From Eledone cirrhosa (lineage: Eukaryota; Mollusca; Cephalopoda; Octopoda; Eledonidae): DNA of 64,000 bases. The stretch lies in assembly GCA_964016885.1 (NCBI GenBank), contig OZ024744.1:68326278-68390277 (forward strand), written 5' to 3'. The notes beneath the pieces were generated by a model. The model made no database searches, had not been told where the DNA came from, and saw only the letters and a program-made list of their open reading frames with translations. The translations under genes and the position numbers were made by a program. The first letter of the stretch is position 1. The number at the start of each line of letters is the position of its first letter. This document shows positions 1 through 10,740 of the stretch, piece after piece.

Positions 1-629
1 ACCCCTTGACTCCTTCACTGCTGCTGCCACCGCTACAGCACCATCACTACAGTAATACGGTCGCATCACCGCCACCACTGCCTCGGTATCGACATCACCA
101 CCACCACTGTCTCAGTATCGCCAACGCCGCCGGTCTCTGCTGGCTACCACTTCCACATTATAGAATTCCTACTACTAACAAAGAGGAAGGCATCAAAATA
201 TATAGATAGACTCAAAAGAAAAAAGAAAAAACAAACAACAAAAGCAGCACAGCAACAACAGTAAAAAACGAGAAAAACAGAGAAAAACAAAAACAAAAAA
301 AGAAACCCCAAAAACGTAAAGAAAATAAGAATGAAGAGAGAAGCAGGCGGACGGACAGAGAAGAGGGGGGAAAAAGTAAAACTTAAAAAACAAAAACTAA
401 GTCAGACATTCGAATACTACATTACAATGAAACTTATGCTTATTCATTTTTGGGGCCCTTTCTGCCCGTGTGTTTGTTTGTTTATGTGTGTCCGTATACA
501 GCGTGGTGATAATGCCACACAAGGGCCAAGTGGGATGGCGGATCCACAGATGACTATGTAAACATACATTCGCCAATCCTCGATAAGAGTGTTTAAATAT
601 CGAACATAAACAGTTCGAATAACGGTGAA
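1..629. other. Upstream region of R4-like LINE
   Basis: No gene is visible. The first 170 bases are rich in CCACCA and CTGCTG-type triplets, 180-420 is A-rich and purine-biased, and the last 200 bases run into the start codon at 630. This is probably the 5' UTR and 5' flank of the R4/Dong-like element, but the 5' boundary and any upstream target-site repeat lie outside the window. Confidence 0.4.
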
Positions 630-3600
630 ATGGAGACTAGAACGTCATGTGACAGACTCTCACCCAACAGGTGCCCCCTGGCTCAGCAGCAGGAACCTGA
701 CTGTCAACGAAATACTGCTGATGTTGGAGGAAGAAGAAGAAGGAAAGGGGCCAGAACCAACTGGACGAAAGAATTGAATAGAACTGTTATGCAATGCTAC
801 CTGAAAAGTAACCCCAAGGAGAGGGGCTACAGGAGACGGATGCATAACATCTGGAACGAGATTGGTTTATTTAAATTAGATGAACAAAAATTGGCCGGGC
901 AGGCTCGGGTAATAAGAACTAATGGGTGGATAAGCGAGCTGGAACTGGAGGAACTGAGCAGAGAGAATGGCTTGGAGATGGCGGGTGTAGTATGCCAGAC
1001 AAGCGAGCCGGCGGGAAATGAAGGTGAGGAGGTCCTGAGAACGGAGGAACCACCCGAAGCAGACAATGATCTGAATACTGAGATAAATAATACCTGGAAC
1101 AGAGATACGGCCACTGAGGAGATGGATGCTGACGGGCTAGGACAAGATTCGGTTGACATCCTAAATTTAGTGGTAGATGAGTTGAACAATGATAGTGGGA
1201 GACCTATGAACCTAAGATTTGTAGACAGGAAAAAGTTAAAAGAAACAACAGCTAAGGTAAACAAAGTCATCCCATACCTTGAGGCGAGGAGTCTTCACCA
1301 GTGCAACAATATCCTCAAAGCAACAGCAAATACGGTGAGGAAACTACTTGGTATAAAAGCGAGAGGAAACAACAGACAAGAAAGAGCAGAGCCGTGGTGG
1401 AAGAAGCGACTGAGTGGGCAAATCGGGGAAATGAGAAATGACATAGGAAAGCTTGAGTCACTACTGAATGGGACACTAAAAAACATAGGCACTAAAAATA
1501 GACTGGAAATAAAATACAAAACTAGGAGTAAAAAGCTAAATATTATCATAGAGGAATTGAAGCAACGCATTGTAGCAAAGAGTGCCAAAATCAGGCGATA
1601 CGAGAACAGAGTCAGTCAGTATAAACAGAACCGCATGTTCGACAACAACCAGAAGATGCTGTTTGGACAGCTTGAGGGGAAAGAAAGAGGCAACGACTTG
1701 ATCCCTGGGGCGGAACAAGCTAAAACATTCTGGAGAGGAATATGGGAGCAGGATGTTAGACACAATGCCCAGGCAGGGTGGATTGAGACAGTACAGAGGG
1801 AGATCGCTGAGCAGGCACAGCAACAGACTGATTTGAGTATCACAGTTGAAACTCTTAAGGGGCAAGCCAAAAAACTAACCAACTGGAAATCACCAGGCCC
1901 AGATGGTGTGCAGGGGTATTGGATTAAACATTTAACATCCCTCCACCCGAAGCTGACGGCCATGTTCAATGACTGCTTGGTGTCGGGTGAGGTGCCAGAG
2001 TGGTTGACAAAAGGTACCACAGTTCTGATAATGAAAGACCGAATCAAGGGTAATGATGTTACCAACTATAGACCTATCACATGTCTGCCCGTAATGTGGA
2101 AACTGTTGACGAGCATTGTGTCTGAGGAAATCTACCATCACCTCCACACAAACAACTTGTTGCCGGACGAACAGAAAGGATGCCGAAAGAAGTCACGTGG
2201 TACAAAGGACCAGTTGCTTATTGATAAGATGGTAATGGGGAATTGCAGGAGGAGACACACTGATCTTGCCATGGGATGGATAGACTACAGAAAGGCATTT
2301 GACATGGTGCCTCATTCCTGGATCACCAAAAGCCTGGAGATCTTCAGGGTGGCAGATAACATCAGACAGTTGCTGGGCAGGAGTATGGGGTCCTGGGAGA
2401 CAGAGTTGACATCAACTGGAGTATCCTTGGGAAGCGTGAAGATCAAGAGAGGTATCTTCCAGGGAGATAGCCTGTCCCCTCTGTTGTTTGTCCTTGCCCT
2501 GATGCCCTTGACCATTATGCTGCGAAAAGTGAGAGCAGGATACAAGTTGGGAAGGGGAGAGCTTACCATCAATCACCTCCTCTTCATGGACGATCTTAAG
2601 CTCTTCGGGAAAAGTGAGAAGGAGTTGGATGTGCTTGTTGACACTGTCCGTATTTTCAGCAGTGATATATGTATGCAGTTTGGTATTGGTAAATGTGGAG
2701 TCATTGTGATGAGGAGGGGTAGGTTGAGCAGAAGTAACGGGATCCAGATACCAACAGGTGAGATGATAAAGGAAATTGACTCTGAGGAAGGATACAAGTA
2801 TTTGGGCGTTCTGGAGGCTGATGGCATAAAGAACCAAAAAATGAAGGAATTGTTAAGAACTGAATACATTCGGAGAGTAAGGAGCGTATTGAAGTCACAT
2901 CTGAACAGCAGAAATGCCATAAGCGCAGTAAATTCCCGAGCTGTGTCTATTATTAGGTACAGTGCGGGAATTCTGAGATGGAATGTTGCTGAACAAAAAG
3001 AAATGGATAGGAAGACTAGGAAGCTATTGACTATCTACAACATGTTCCACAAGAGGAGTGATGTCGATAGACTCTACCTAAGGAGATCTGAGGGTGGAAG
3101 AGGTCTTATCAGCATAGAGGACTGTGTTCAGATGGAGAAAAACAACCTATACAAATACGTGACCTATAGTAAGGAGCCAATGCTCAGAGCTGTACTGAAG
3201 GAGGGAACAGTAGGCCAGGGGATATCCAAGGAGGAAATAACATCAAGGAGGAAGAGCAGCCTTAAGGGAAAATCCCTTCATAGTACCTTCTTTGAGAAAA
3301 CTGAATTTAGAGATCCACAGACATGGAACTGGTTGAGAAGAGGAGACCTCAAAAAGGCTACAGAAGGAATGCTAATGGCTGCGCAGGAGCAGGCCCTCAA
3401 AACGAAGTGGTTGAAGCACCATATCTACAAGGAGGAGGCTAGCCCACTGTGCAGGATCTGTGGAGAGAGAGAGGAGACTGTGGCTCACATTGTGTCCGAG
3501 TGTAAACACCTAGCCCAGACCCACTATAAGGGCTGGAGACACGATGTGATGGGCAGGGTGATCCACTGGCACCTGTGCAAAGTAAACAATCTACCACATT

Positions 3601-4022
3601 CTGAGAAATGGTATGAGCATAGGCCAGAGGCGGTGATAGAGAACAGTCAGGTGAAGGTGCTGTGGGATTTTAGGATACAGACGGACAAAAAACTGGAACA
3701 CAATAGACCTGACCTGGTGGTTGTGGACAAAGAAAAAAGATCGTGCCTGATTGTGGATGTGGCCTGCCCGTTCGACACGAGAGTGCAAGAGAAGGAGAGG
3801 GAGAAAATTAACCGATACCAGGACCTAAAGTGGGAGGTGAAAAGGATTTGGAACTGCCATGAAGTCAAAGTGATCCCGATTGTCATAGGCGCACTGGGGA
3901 CTATCTCCAAAGGTTTCCAGGGATGGTTAAAGAAAATCGGCCCCTTCACGCTTTTTGGAACGCTTCAAAAGGCATGCTTGCTTGGAACGGCAAGAACCCT
4001 CCGATACGTCCTGAATATCTGA
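630..4022 (+). CDS. R4/Dong-like non-LTR retrotransposon polyprotein (RT + restriction-like endonuclease)
   Basis: One uninterrupted 1130-residue ORF that would nick a target and reverse-transcribe its own RNA. Residues about 38-115 form a basic, Trp-containing Myb-like region. RT motifs follow: WKSPGPDGV, NYRPITCLPVMWK, WIDYRKAFDMVPH, GIFQGDSLSPLLF and the catalytic FMDDLK (Asp654/655). The C-terminus has a CCHC knuckle, C941-x2-C944-x8-H953-x4-C958, then a restriction-like endonuclease signature, R1026-P-D with a second Asp at 1043, conserved in the R2/R4 superclade. There is no N-terminal C2H2 finger array as in R2 and no APE endonuclease. The ATG at 630 is the first in frame. A 75-bp 3' UTR runs into (AAT)n, as reported for Dong elements in TAA repeats. 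Lack of stops or frameshifts implies a young copy. Clade assignment (R4/Dong rather than NeSL or Hero) is by motif resemblance only. Confidence 0.9.
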   Translation: METRTSCDRLSPNRCPLAQQQEPDCQRNTADVGGRRRRKGARTNWTKELNRTVMQCYLKSNPKERGYRRRMHNIWNEIGLFKLDEQKLAGQARVIRTNGWISELELEELSRENGLEMAGVVCQTSEPAGNEGEEVLRTEEPPEADNDLNTEINNTWNRDTATEEMDADGLGQDSVDILNLVVDELNNDSGRPMNLRFVDRKKLKETTAKVNKVIPYLEARSLHQCNNILKATANTVRKLLGIKARGNNRQERAEPWWKKRLSGQIGEMRNDIGKLESLLNGTLKNIGTKNRLEIKYKTRSKKLNIIIEELKQRIVAKSAKIRRYENRVSQYKQNRMFDNNQKMLFGQLEGKERGNDLIPGAEQAKTFWRGIWEQDVRHNAQAGWIETVQREIAEQAQQQTDLSITVETLKGQAKKLTNWKSPGPDGVQGYWIKHLTSLHPKLTAMFNDCLVSGEVPEWLTKGTTVLIMKDRIKGNDVTNYRPITCLPVMWKLLTSIVSEEIYHHLHTNNLLPDEQKGCRKKSRGTKDQLLIDKMVMGNCRRRHTDLAMGWIDYRKAFDMVPHSWITKSLEIFRVADNIRQLLGRSMGSWETELTSTGVSLGSVKIKRGIFQGDSLSPLLFVLALMPLTIMLRKVRAGYKLGRGELTINHLLFMDDLKLFGKSEKELDVLVDTVRIFSSDICMQFGIGKCGVIVMRRGRLSRSNGIQIPTGEMIKEIDSEEGYKYLGVLEADGIKNQKMKELLRTEYIRRVRSVLKSHLNSRNAISAVNSRAVSIIRYSAGILRWNVAEQKEMDRKTRKLLTIYNMFHKRSDVDRLYLRRSEGGRGLISIEDCVQMEKNNLYKYVTYSKEPMLRAVLKEGTVGQGISKEEITSRRKSSLKGKSLHSTFFEKTEFRDPQTWNWLRRGDLKKATEGMLMAAQEQALKTKWLKHHIYKEEASPLCRICGEREETVAHIVSECKHLAQTHYKGWRHDVMGRVIHWHLCKVNNLPHSEKWYEHRPEAVIENSQVKVLWDFRIQTDKKLEHNRPDLVVVDKEKRSCLIVDVACPFDTRVQEKEREKINRYQDLKWEVKRIWNCHEVKVIPIVIGALGTISKGFQGWLKKIGPFTLFGTLQKACLLGTARTLRYVLNI

Positions 4023-4097
4023 GGCTGCAGGTAGTGGCTTGATATTCAATCCAACGGACTTTCCAGTTAACCAACATCAATGACTGAGATTCAAGGA

Positions 4098-4108
4098 ATA
4101 ACAATAAC

Positions 4109-4168
<60 letters not shown>
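4098..4168 (+). repeat. (AAT)n tract joining two LINEs
   Basis: About 70 bp of AAT units. It is at once the 3' tail of the plus-strand R4-like element and the 3' tail, read on the minus strand, of Tx1-like copy A. The same arrangement recurs at 14907-14943. Confidence 0.95.
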
Positions 4169-4169
<1 letters not shown>

Positions 4170-4414
4170 TTTTCTTTATTAACCACAAGGGTTTACATAA
4201 AGTAGACATTAAGGACAGTACAAGACAATACAGGGCCGTACAAATGGGCATTTCTGCGTGTAAAGAAAAAACAGAGGATGAAATAAAATAACAAAGAAAA
4301 ATTCCCCAATAGGGGGGAGACTTCCGAAGGACATTTGTGGAGAAAGCCCATTAAAAGACCACAGTGGCCCTGACCACCAGGGCAAGTGCCCTCTCCCAGT
4401 TTTCCACCTTTAAT

Positions 4415-7400
4415 TTACAGGCACATACTCAGAGAAGGCCCATTCATTCGGGCCATACTTGCTTCTTTAACCCATCTTTCAACAAAATGCTGGGAAGAGA
4501 GCACTTCCCTCTCTACCCTGATTTTCCTTTTCAGATGAAATTTGAAAAAGTTAATCAGGGCATCACCGAAGAGGTAAGTGCTCGTCTTCAGCCCTTTCAA
4601 ACGTGTCCACCATACTATCTCTTTCGCCATGGCCACCAGACAGATAAAAACTGCCTGCCCTTCCCGGCTAAAGGAAGAGGGCGGGGCAATCCTCACGATG
4701 GACTCAGCTGATAGCTGGATCCGTCCTACACGTGACAGCAGGTGTTCGACATAAACCCACAAGTCAGCAATGCTCGGACACTGGACGAGTGCGTGCAGGA
4801 CGGTTTCGTCGCCCTGTGCGCTTCTCGGACATGCCCGGCTGACGGCACCTCCATGCCTGTAAATTTTATCCCGAACTGGCAAAGCACCCCGGTAGCACTG
4901 CCAGGCCAGGGATTTCTGGAAGTTGTCCATAGGCCCCGGCCCGAAAGTCCTTCCGAAGAGATTGGCTAGTTGATTTTCGTCGACGCCGAGAGTTTCTCCA
5001 AGTACGTCGTCGCTCTTCCCCTCCACTAATCCCCTATAGAACGCCAAGGTGGAGTTTCCACCTATCACATTGCCCGATTGGTCGAGGGCTGTGAGCGCCT
5101 GAAGACATTCCAGTCTCCAAGCGCTCCCTCTCGGTCTTCGCTTGACCCAGGACTGCAGCTCCGTCAAGGAGACGAGCTGGGGAAAAACGCGTCTAGCAAA
5201 CGGCGACCACACCTGATCACCGTCGAGGAAGAGGTGGAGATGTCGTAGCCTGAGCGCGTGTCTGCGCATCATCAGCCACGGCATGCCCAGCCCTCCACGT
5301 AGCGGGTGTTGACAGCAGATGGACCGCCTGACCATCGGAGCGCGTCCCTTCCACAAGAAGCGAAAGAGCAAACGCTCCAGCGCAGTCAGGCGGGGCTTAG
5401 GACAAGGTACGACGGTCAGGCGGTAGTAGATGACGGATGCGATGTACGCATTCGCCACCTCCGCTCGACCTTTCAGGGATAGCTTCCTCTCGGCCCATTT
5501 CTGGGTGAGAGAAGCCACCCTGCTCGTCACCTCGTCCCAGTTTTTGTCCGTCTGGAGGTCTGGACCGAACCAGACCCCTAGCAATTTAACCGGTCCGTCC
5601 ATCCAGCACCCGACGACGCTGTTGGACAGCATGGACCTGCCTCTCCAGGTGCCGAGCTGCAGGCCCACTGACTTTTCCTGGTTGATCATTGCTCCTGTCA
5701 CCGCTTCGTATTCTCTTAGTGTAGTGCTGATCGCCTCGATGTGTTTGGCGTTCGACACCACTACGGTGACATCGTCGGCATATGCTGACACGGATCTTCC
5801 GCATCCTAGTTCGCGCGGGACCCCCTCAACGTCTCCAGTTTGTGCAGTAATGGCTCGAGAGTCAATACGTACAATAGGGACGAGAGGGGACATCCTTGGC
5901 GGACCGAGCGCATGATGTTGAACGGTTCCGAAAGGTGACCGTTCACTCTCACTACAGAGCAGATGTCGCTGTGCATGGCAGCGATCCAGCCTCTGAAGAC
6001 GGGTCCAAAGCCAGCCGCCCTCAGGACTGCCGCTAGGTAACGATGGTCGACCCTATCGAAGGCTTTCGACTGATCTAAATTGATCAAAGACCCACCCGTG
6101 CCAGGTTCCTTAGCTACCCTCTCTACGATGTATCGCATGAGGTGGAGGTTGTCGTGGATGGATCTGTCGGGAATGGCGCATGTCTGTGCCTCTCCCACCA
6201 GACCACCAACGACAAACGCCAACCTCTTTGCTAGCACCTTGGCCAAAATCTTGAACTCTGTGTTTAGCAGAGTTATGGGCCTGAAATTATCTATGTTATC
6301 CCCCTTGTTCGGATCCTTTCTCAGCAGCGCCACCGCTCCTCGGCTCACAGAGCTGGGAATTCTCCCGTTCTGTTGCCAGTTGCAGTAGACGTCCGCCAAG
6401 AGGCCTCCGAACAAGTTTGGAATTTGTACGTAAAGTTCATAAGGCAGACCATCCAAACCAGGCGATTTACCCCTTGTGCAACTAGTCATTGCATCCCGTA
6501 CTTCAGCGGTTGTCATCGGCTTTTCGCAACACTCCGCCTCAGTGGCCGAAAGCCGCGGCAGTCCGTCGAGGCAGACACTAAAGTCCATACCTCGATCCGG
6601 CCCGCCACTGCCCCCGAACAGTTGAGCGAAGTGTCGCTGAAAAGTTTCACACATTTGCCCAGGATCGAGTAGCATGCGCCCGTCGTGGTCCACCAAAGAC
6701 CGGATCGTGGCTTTGTTGCCACGACGCGCCTCCGCCACTCGGGCCCATTGAACGGCTTTCGTCCTCTCGTGTCTGAGAGCACGCACCCTAGCTCTGACAA
6801 CGCAGCCTTCGTGCTTTGCATTGAAGAATTGGTCAAGGGCCAATTTCGCCGCAAGTACGTCGGTCGCGATGCCTTTGCTAAGCGCCTCATCTAATTTTCT
6901 AACTAATTCTCCCTCTGCTCTATTTTTCTCTATTGCTAAAGTCTTACTAAACCTAATGGACTCTATTCTAATTGCTCTTTTTAGAGCAAACCACCACTTG
7001 TTGTTGACGATGGCCCCCGTCAACGCCCGCTTAACTAGTTCGCTAATCCGGTCTCTGTAGGCCTTGCGCGCTGGTAAGGACGCGTTTAGCTTCCAGTAGC
7101 CGGGTCCTCGTCTATGAAGCCTATCTAAGTCAAGCACACAGATCACGAATTTGTGGTCCGTGTAGCTGACTATCTTGAATTGTGGACAGCCTATGCTAGA
7201 CCTATCTATTTCCCTACAAAATACTCTATCTAGATATGATCTGGATGACCCTATGCGATTTGTCCAAGTCCACATTGGTACAATCGGGAAATCCATTCGG
7301 TACCTGTCAGACAGTTCAAAACGTCTGAGCAGGTTGGTGAGACTCTTGCACCCGCCTTCCCTATCCACTAATCCCACACAATCCCAGCGTGCATCTAAGA

Positions 7401-7833
7401 TCCCGTTCCAGTCGCCCACTAACACTAAAGAGCGGGACGTTCCAAGAAAGGTCTCCAGACGCCGGAAGAAATCAGGCCGCCCTGCTCCTGTCGGGGCATA
7501 GACGGCCACTAACCTGAAAGCTTGCCCGTCTCCGCTGGTCACGTCCAGCACCACCAACTTACCTTCTTGGTCCAGGAAGATGGCCCGTATGGCAAGATCC
7601 AAACCTCTCCGAAAAAGCACAGCAACTCCTCCCCCCGATCCCGGACGGCTGGGAGATGCGTACACATCGTAGCCGCCGAAGATCGGTGCGAAAGCCTGTG
7701 CTTCGGAGATTCTGGTCTCGCTGATGGCCACTACATCTATGTTTAGTGACATGGGGTCGTTGAGCAGGTGGCCCTGCTTCCATGACGACCCCAAGCCACG
7801 CGCATTTATGCTGCCTATACTGAGTGAGGTCAT
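4415..7833 (-). pseudogene. Tx1-like LINE ORF2 (APE endonuclease-RT), single frameshift
   Basis: ATG at 7833 (minus). Residues 1-230 are an AP-type endonuclease: Asn10 in SINARG, Glu39 in SETRIS, YAPTG at 112, GDWNG with Asp141/Asn143, and terminal TDHKF with Asp226-His227. RT follows, with SPGLDGLPYELY, RPITLLNTEFK, LDQSKAFDRVDH and RQGCPLSSLLYVLTLEPLL. The frame shifts at a run of five C (5821-5825, five G on the coding strand) where copy C has one base fewer. The other frame carries on with the intact catalytic YADD and a C-terminal CCHC (C-x2-C-x8-H-x4-C) to a stop at 4415. The domain set is otherwise complete, so the copy is recent and could be one indel from open. Confidence 0.85.
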
Positions 7834-7872
7834 GTTGAAAAGGAGTGGAAAAGATGGGAAAGACCACTTACC

Positions 7873-9723
7873 TTACTTCTCGTAGGGGAAGGACGTTTTT
7901 CCATCCTTTTCACTGCTTGTGGCCTCCTCAGGAAGGATGTCCTTATAAATCCTCCTGGAGAGTGCTTGTCGGAAGTCTCCGATGTCTTTGGGGAATTTTT
8001 GTTTTAGTGTCATGTACGTTTTCTGTGTGATGCGAGTGATTTGTATGTGTGGAGGTGGTGTGAATTTTGGGGTTGTTGTGTAGTCTTTTTCTGTGATGCT
8101 GTTGTTGTGTTGGATGTAGTGTAATAATTGCTTGTTGTTCAAATTTAATGCTGTGTAGTGTGTATCGTTTTGGTTGTTTTGTTTTGTTTGCGTTTGTTGT
8201 GGGTTTGTTTCTGTTTCGCATTTTGGTGACTTTTGTGGCGTAGGTGATGGTGGTGTTGGGGTTAATGATGGTGATGGTGTTGCTGTTTGGGTTGATGGGG
8301 TTGGTGATGCTGGTGCGGATGGTGGTATATCTGTCCTAACTTTTTTGTTTCTTAATTTATTTGTTTCCCTCTGTATTTTGTTTTTGGAGGGGGAAGGAAG
8401 AGAATTTTTTCTTTTTTGGTTTCTTTTTTTTTTCCGGATATCGTTTCCCACTCCTCGTCGTCACGATCTGTCTCCAGTTGTGATAGGCCGGGGAGTGGAA
8501 AATCCTCCACAGCCGTTAGTTTTGGTTGTGGTGTGGTGGATGATGTAGGCGCTGGTGCTAGTTCTGAAGCGTTGGGTGGTGGTGGTGTTGGTTTTGCTAC
8601 TGTTGCTGTTATAGTTGCTTCTGTTGTTGCTGCTACAGTTGTTGCTGCCATCTCTGCTACTGGTGGTGTTGATGGTTGTGTCACTGGGGTGGGTAGGAGA
8701 GGTGGCCTCAACCTTTTAGCCTGAGGGCAGAAAGCCCTTAGGTGGGTTCCTTCACCACAAACGACACACCTAGGTCTTCTGCCCTCGACAATTACCGTGA
8801 GGTGGCTGCCGTCAGTGAGGTCTATTACCTCTGGGATCTCCTCAATGCTTTTTTGGTCCGCTTGGATCAGGAGCTCCATCCCAGATCCGGACCAGTTTTC
8901 CTGCTTTTCTTTTGCTATTGCTATTATTTTCGTGTTGGCTTCGATGCCGGCGAGGACAGCCGCTATTAGCCAGGGAATTTCGATGGCCGGTGGAACGTGG
9001 GTCACCCTGATCTTTACGAGTCTCTGGCCACAATAGCTTGGGACGAGTGTGAAGTCGTCACTTTTTAATGGGGCCATGGAGTGTTCTCGGTTCCATACAC
9101 GTCCACGGTTCCATACTTTTGCCCACGTCTGATGTGGGCTTTTCTTGCCCACACATGTCCCAAAGCTTTTTGGATTTGGGACTCGGATGCCCGTTCCACT
9201 CGGCGCAATTTTACATTTATTGTTCTATACGACACGGTGCATAGGCGCCGATGCTCCATTTTATTAGGTGGGGGTGGGTGAGGCTGACACTGTACCCATC
9301 TTTCTTTACCATTTGTTTGGCATTTTCTAAATCTTCCTGAGTTACTGTAAATGCTTCGAATTGTTTTGCTACTCTGGCGAAACTGAGGGGGGGGGGGGGT
9401 TATAATGTCATTGTTGTTGTTGTTGCTATCGTTAATATTAATTTTAGTTTCAGTTGTGGTGGTGGTGACGTCAGTCGTCTTTGTGAGGAAGAGTCCATTT
9501 TGCTTGATTTCATTTCGACATCACGAGTTAATTTATTTTTTTCTTCTTTTGTTTCTGTTGTCGCGGTGGTGGTGGTGGTGGTGGTTGTCGCGGTGGTGGT
9601 GGTGGTGGAGGCTTTAACACCTGCAGTCATTGGTAATGGCGGGAAATGAATGTCTGCCTGAGACAAATTAAAAATATTGCTACTGCTTATATTTTTTTTT
9701 TGTGTTGGCAAACGTAGTAACAT
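7873..9723 (-). pseudogene. Tx1-like LINE ORF1 (zinc-knuckle nucleic-acid-binding protein), disrupted
   Basis: Reading from 9723 leftward: a Thr-rich low-complexity N-terminus, a conserved block (YRTINVKLRRVERASESQIQ), then VPSYCGQRLVKIRVTHVPP and a CX2CX4HX4C knuckle (CVVCGEGTHLRAFC) near 8730-8775. A Pro/Thr/Lys-rich C-terminal part ends at a stop just before GGTAAGTG (7865-7872). Frames change near a 14-G run (9388-9401), near 9100 and at a poly-A run near 8430, so the protein is broken. Likely role by family: ORF1p-type RNA binding for the retrotransposition RNP. Confidence 0.75.
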
Positions 9724-9999
9724 TTACAATGGTGGTGTCGGTGTGAGGTGTTATTTTGTGAGGAAGGCTTTCAGCTGCTTCGTGCAGAGGTGAATTAGCC
9801 ATTTTTTTTTCAAAGAAATTTTTTGATAATAATAAAAGTTTAAATTTTGGGCACAATTTGGGTGTCCTTTTCGGAAAACAATGTATGTGTGCTTATAAAC
9901 AGTTAACAATAAAATTTTCCATAAATGGCAATTTTTAACAAACGGAAATAACAATCCTTTGCGGAGCTCACGATGATACGATTTACTACGTAGGTCGCC
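9724..9999 (-). other. 5' UTR region of Tx1-like copy A
   Basis: No ORF. AT-rich sequence between the first ORF1 ATG (9723) and the next (AAT)n tract. Assigned to the LINE 5' UTR by position only. Confidence 0.4.
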
Positions 10000-10037
<38 letters not shown>

Positions 10038-10053
10038 TAATAATAATAATAAT
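10000..10053. repeat. (AAT)n tail of Tx1-like copy B
   Basis: AAT units with one GAT interruption; on the minus strand this is the 3' tail of copy B, abutting the 5' end of copy A. Confidence 0.9.
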
Positions 10054-10302
10054 GATTTCTTTATTAATCACAAGGGTTTACATAAAGTAGACATTAAGGA
10101 CAGCGCAGGACAATGCAGGACGGTACAAATGGGCATTTCTGCGTGTAAAAAACAAAAACAGAGGATGTAACAAAAAATAACAATGAAAAATTCCCCAATA
10201 GGGGGGAGACTTCGGAGGGACATTTGTGGAGAAAACCCAGTAAAAGCCACAATGACCCTGACCACCAAGGCAAGTGCCCTCTCCCAGTTTTCCACCTTTA
10301 AT

Positions 10303-10740
10303 TTACAGATATATACTCAGAGTAGGCCCATTCACTCGGGCCATTCTTGCTTCTCTCACCCATCTTTCAACAAAATGCTGGGAAGAGAGCACTTCCCTCT
10401 CTACTCTGATTTTCCTTTTCAAATGAAATTTGAAAAAGTCAATCAGAGCATCACCGAAGAGGTAAGTGCTCGTCTTCAGCCCTTTCAAACGTGTCCACCA
10501 TACTATCTCTTTCGCCATGGCCACCAGACAGATAAAAACTGCCTGCCCTTCCCGGCTAAAGGAGGAGGGCGGGGCAATCCTCACGATCGACTCAGATGAT
10601 AACCGGATCCGTCCTAAACGCGACAGCTGGTGTTCGACATAAACCCACAAGTCAGCAATTTTCGGACACTGGACGAGTGCGTGCAGGACAGTTTTGTCGC
10701 CCTGTGCGCATCTCGGACATACCCGGCTGACGGCACCTCC
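10303..10740 (-). pseudogene. ORF2 C-terminal domain of copy B
   Basis: Encodes the Tx1-like C-terminus with CPRC-x8-H-x4-C and the conserved SFSREGQAVFICLVAMAKE stretch, stopping at 10303. It matches copy A closely. Upstream, the sequence breaks into ORF1 at about 10740 instead of continuing into RT. Confidence 0.85.

Larger units (their letters stand above)
4169..9999 (-). mobile_element. Tx1-like LINE copy A, near full length
   Basis: A minus-strand two-ORF, APE-endonuclease LINE. The 3' UTR (4169-4414) contains an AATAAAG signal beside the AAT tail and matches the 3' ends at 10054, 14944 and 52443. ORF2 is 7833-4415 and ORF1 is about 9723-7873. The 5' UTR (9724-9999) ends against the (AAT)n tail of copy B. 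The RT block (RPITLLNTEFKILAKVL, INLDQSKAFDRVDH) resembles the Tx1/L1 group found in octopus genomes. Confidence 0.85.

Noticed and set aside
8400..8460. Programmed ribosomal frameshift in ORF1 at a poly-A run, since copies A and D both change frame there
   Set aside because: The needed shift is -1 in copy A and +1 in copy D, and no slippery heptamer is in register. Independent homopolymer indels explain it better.
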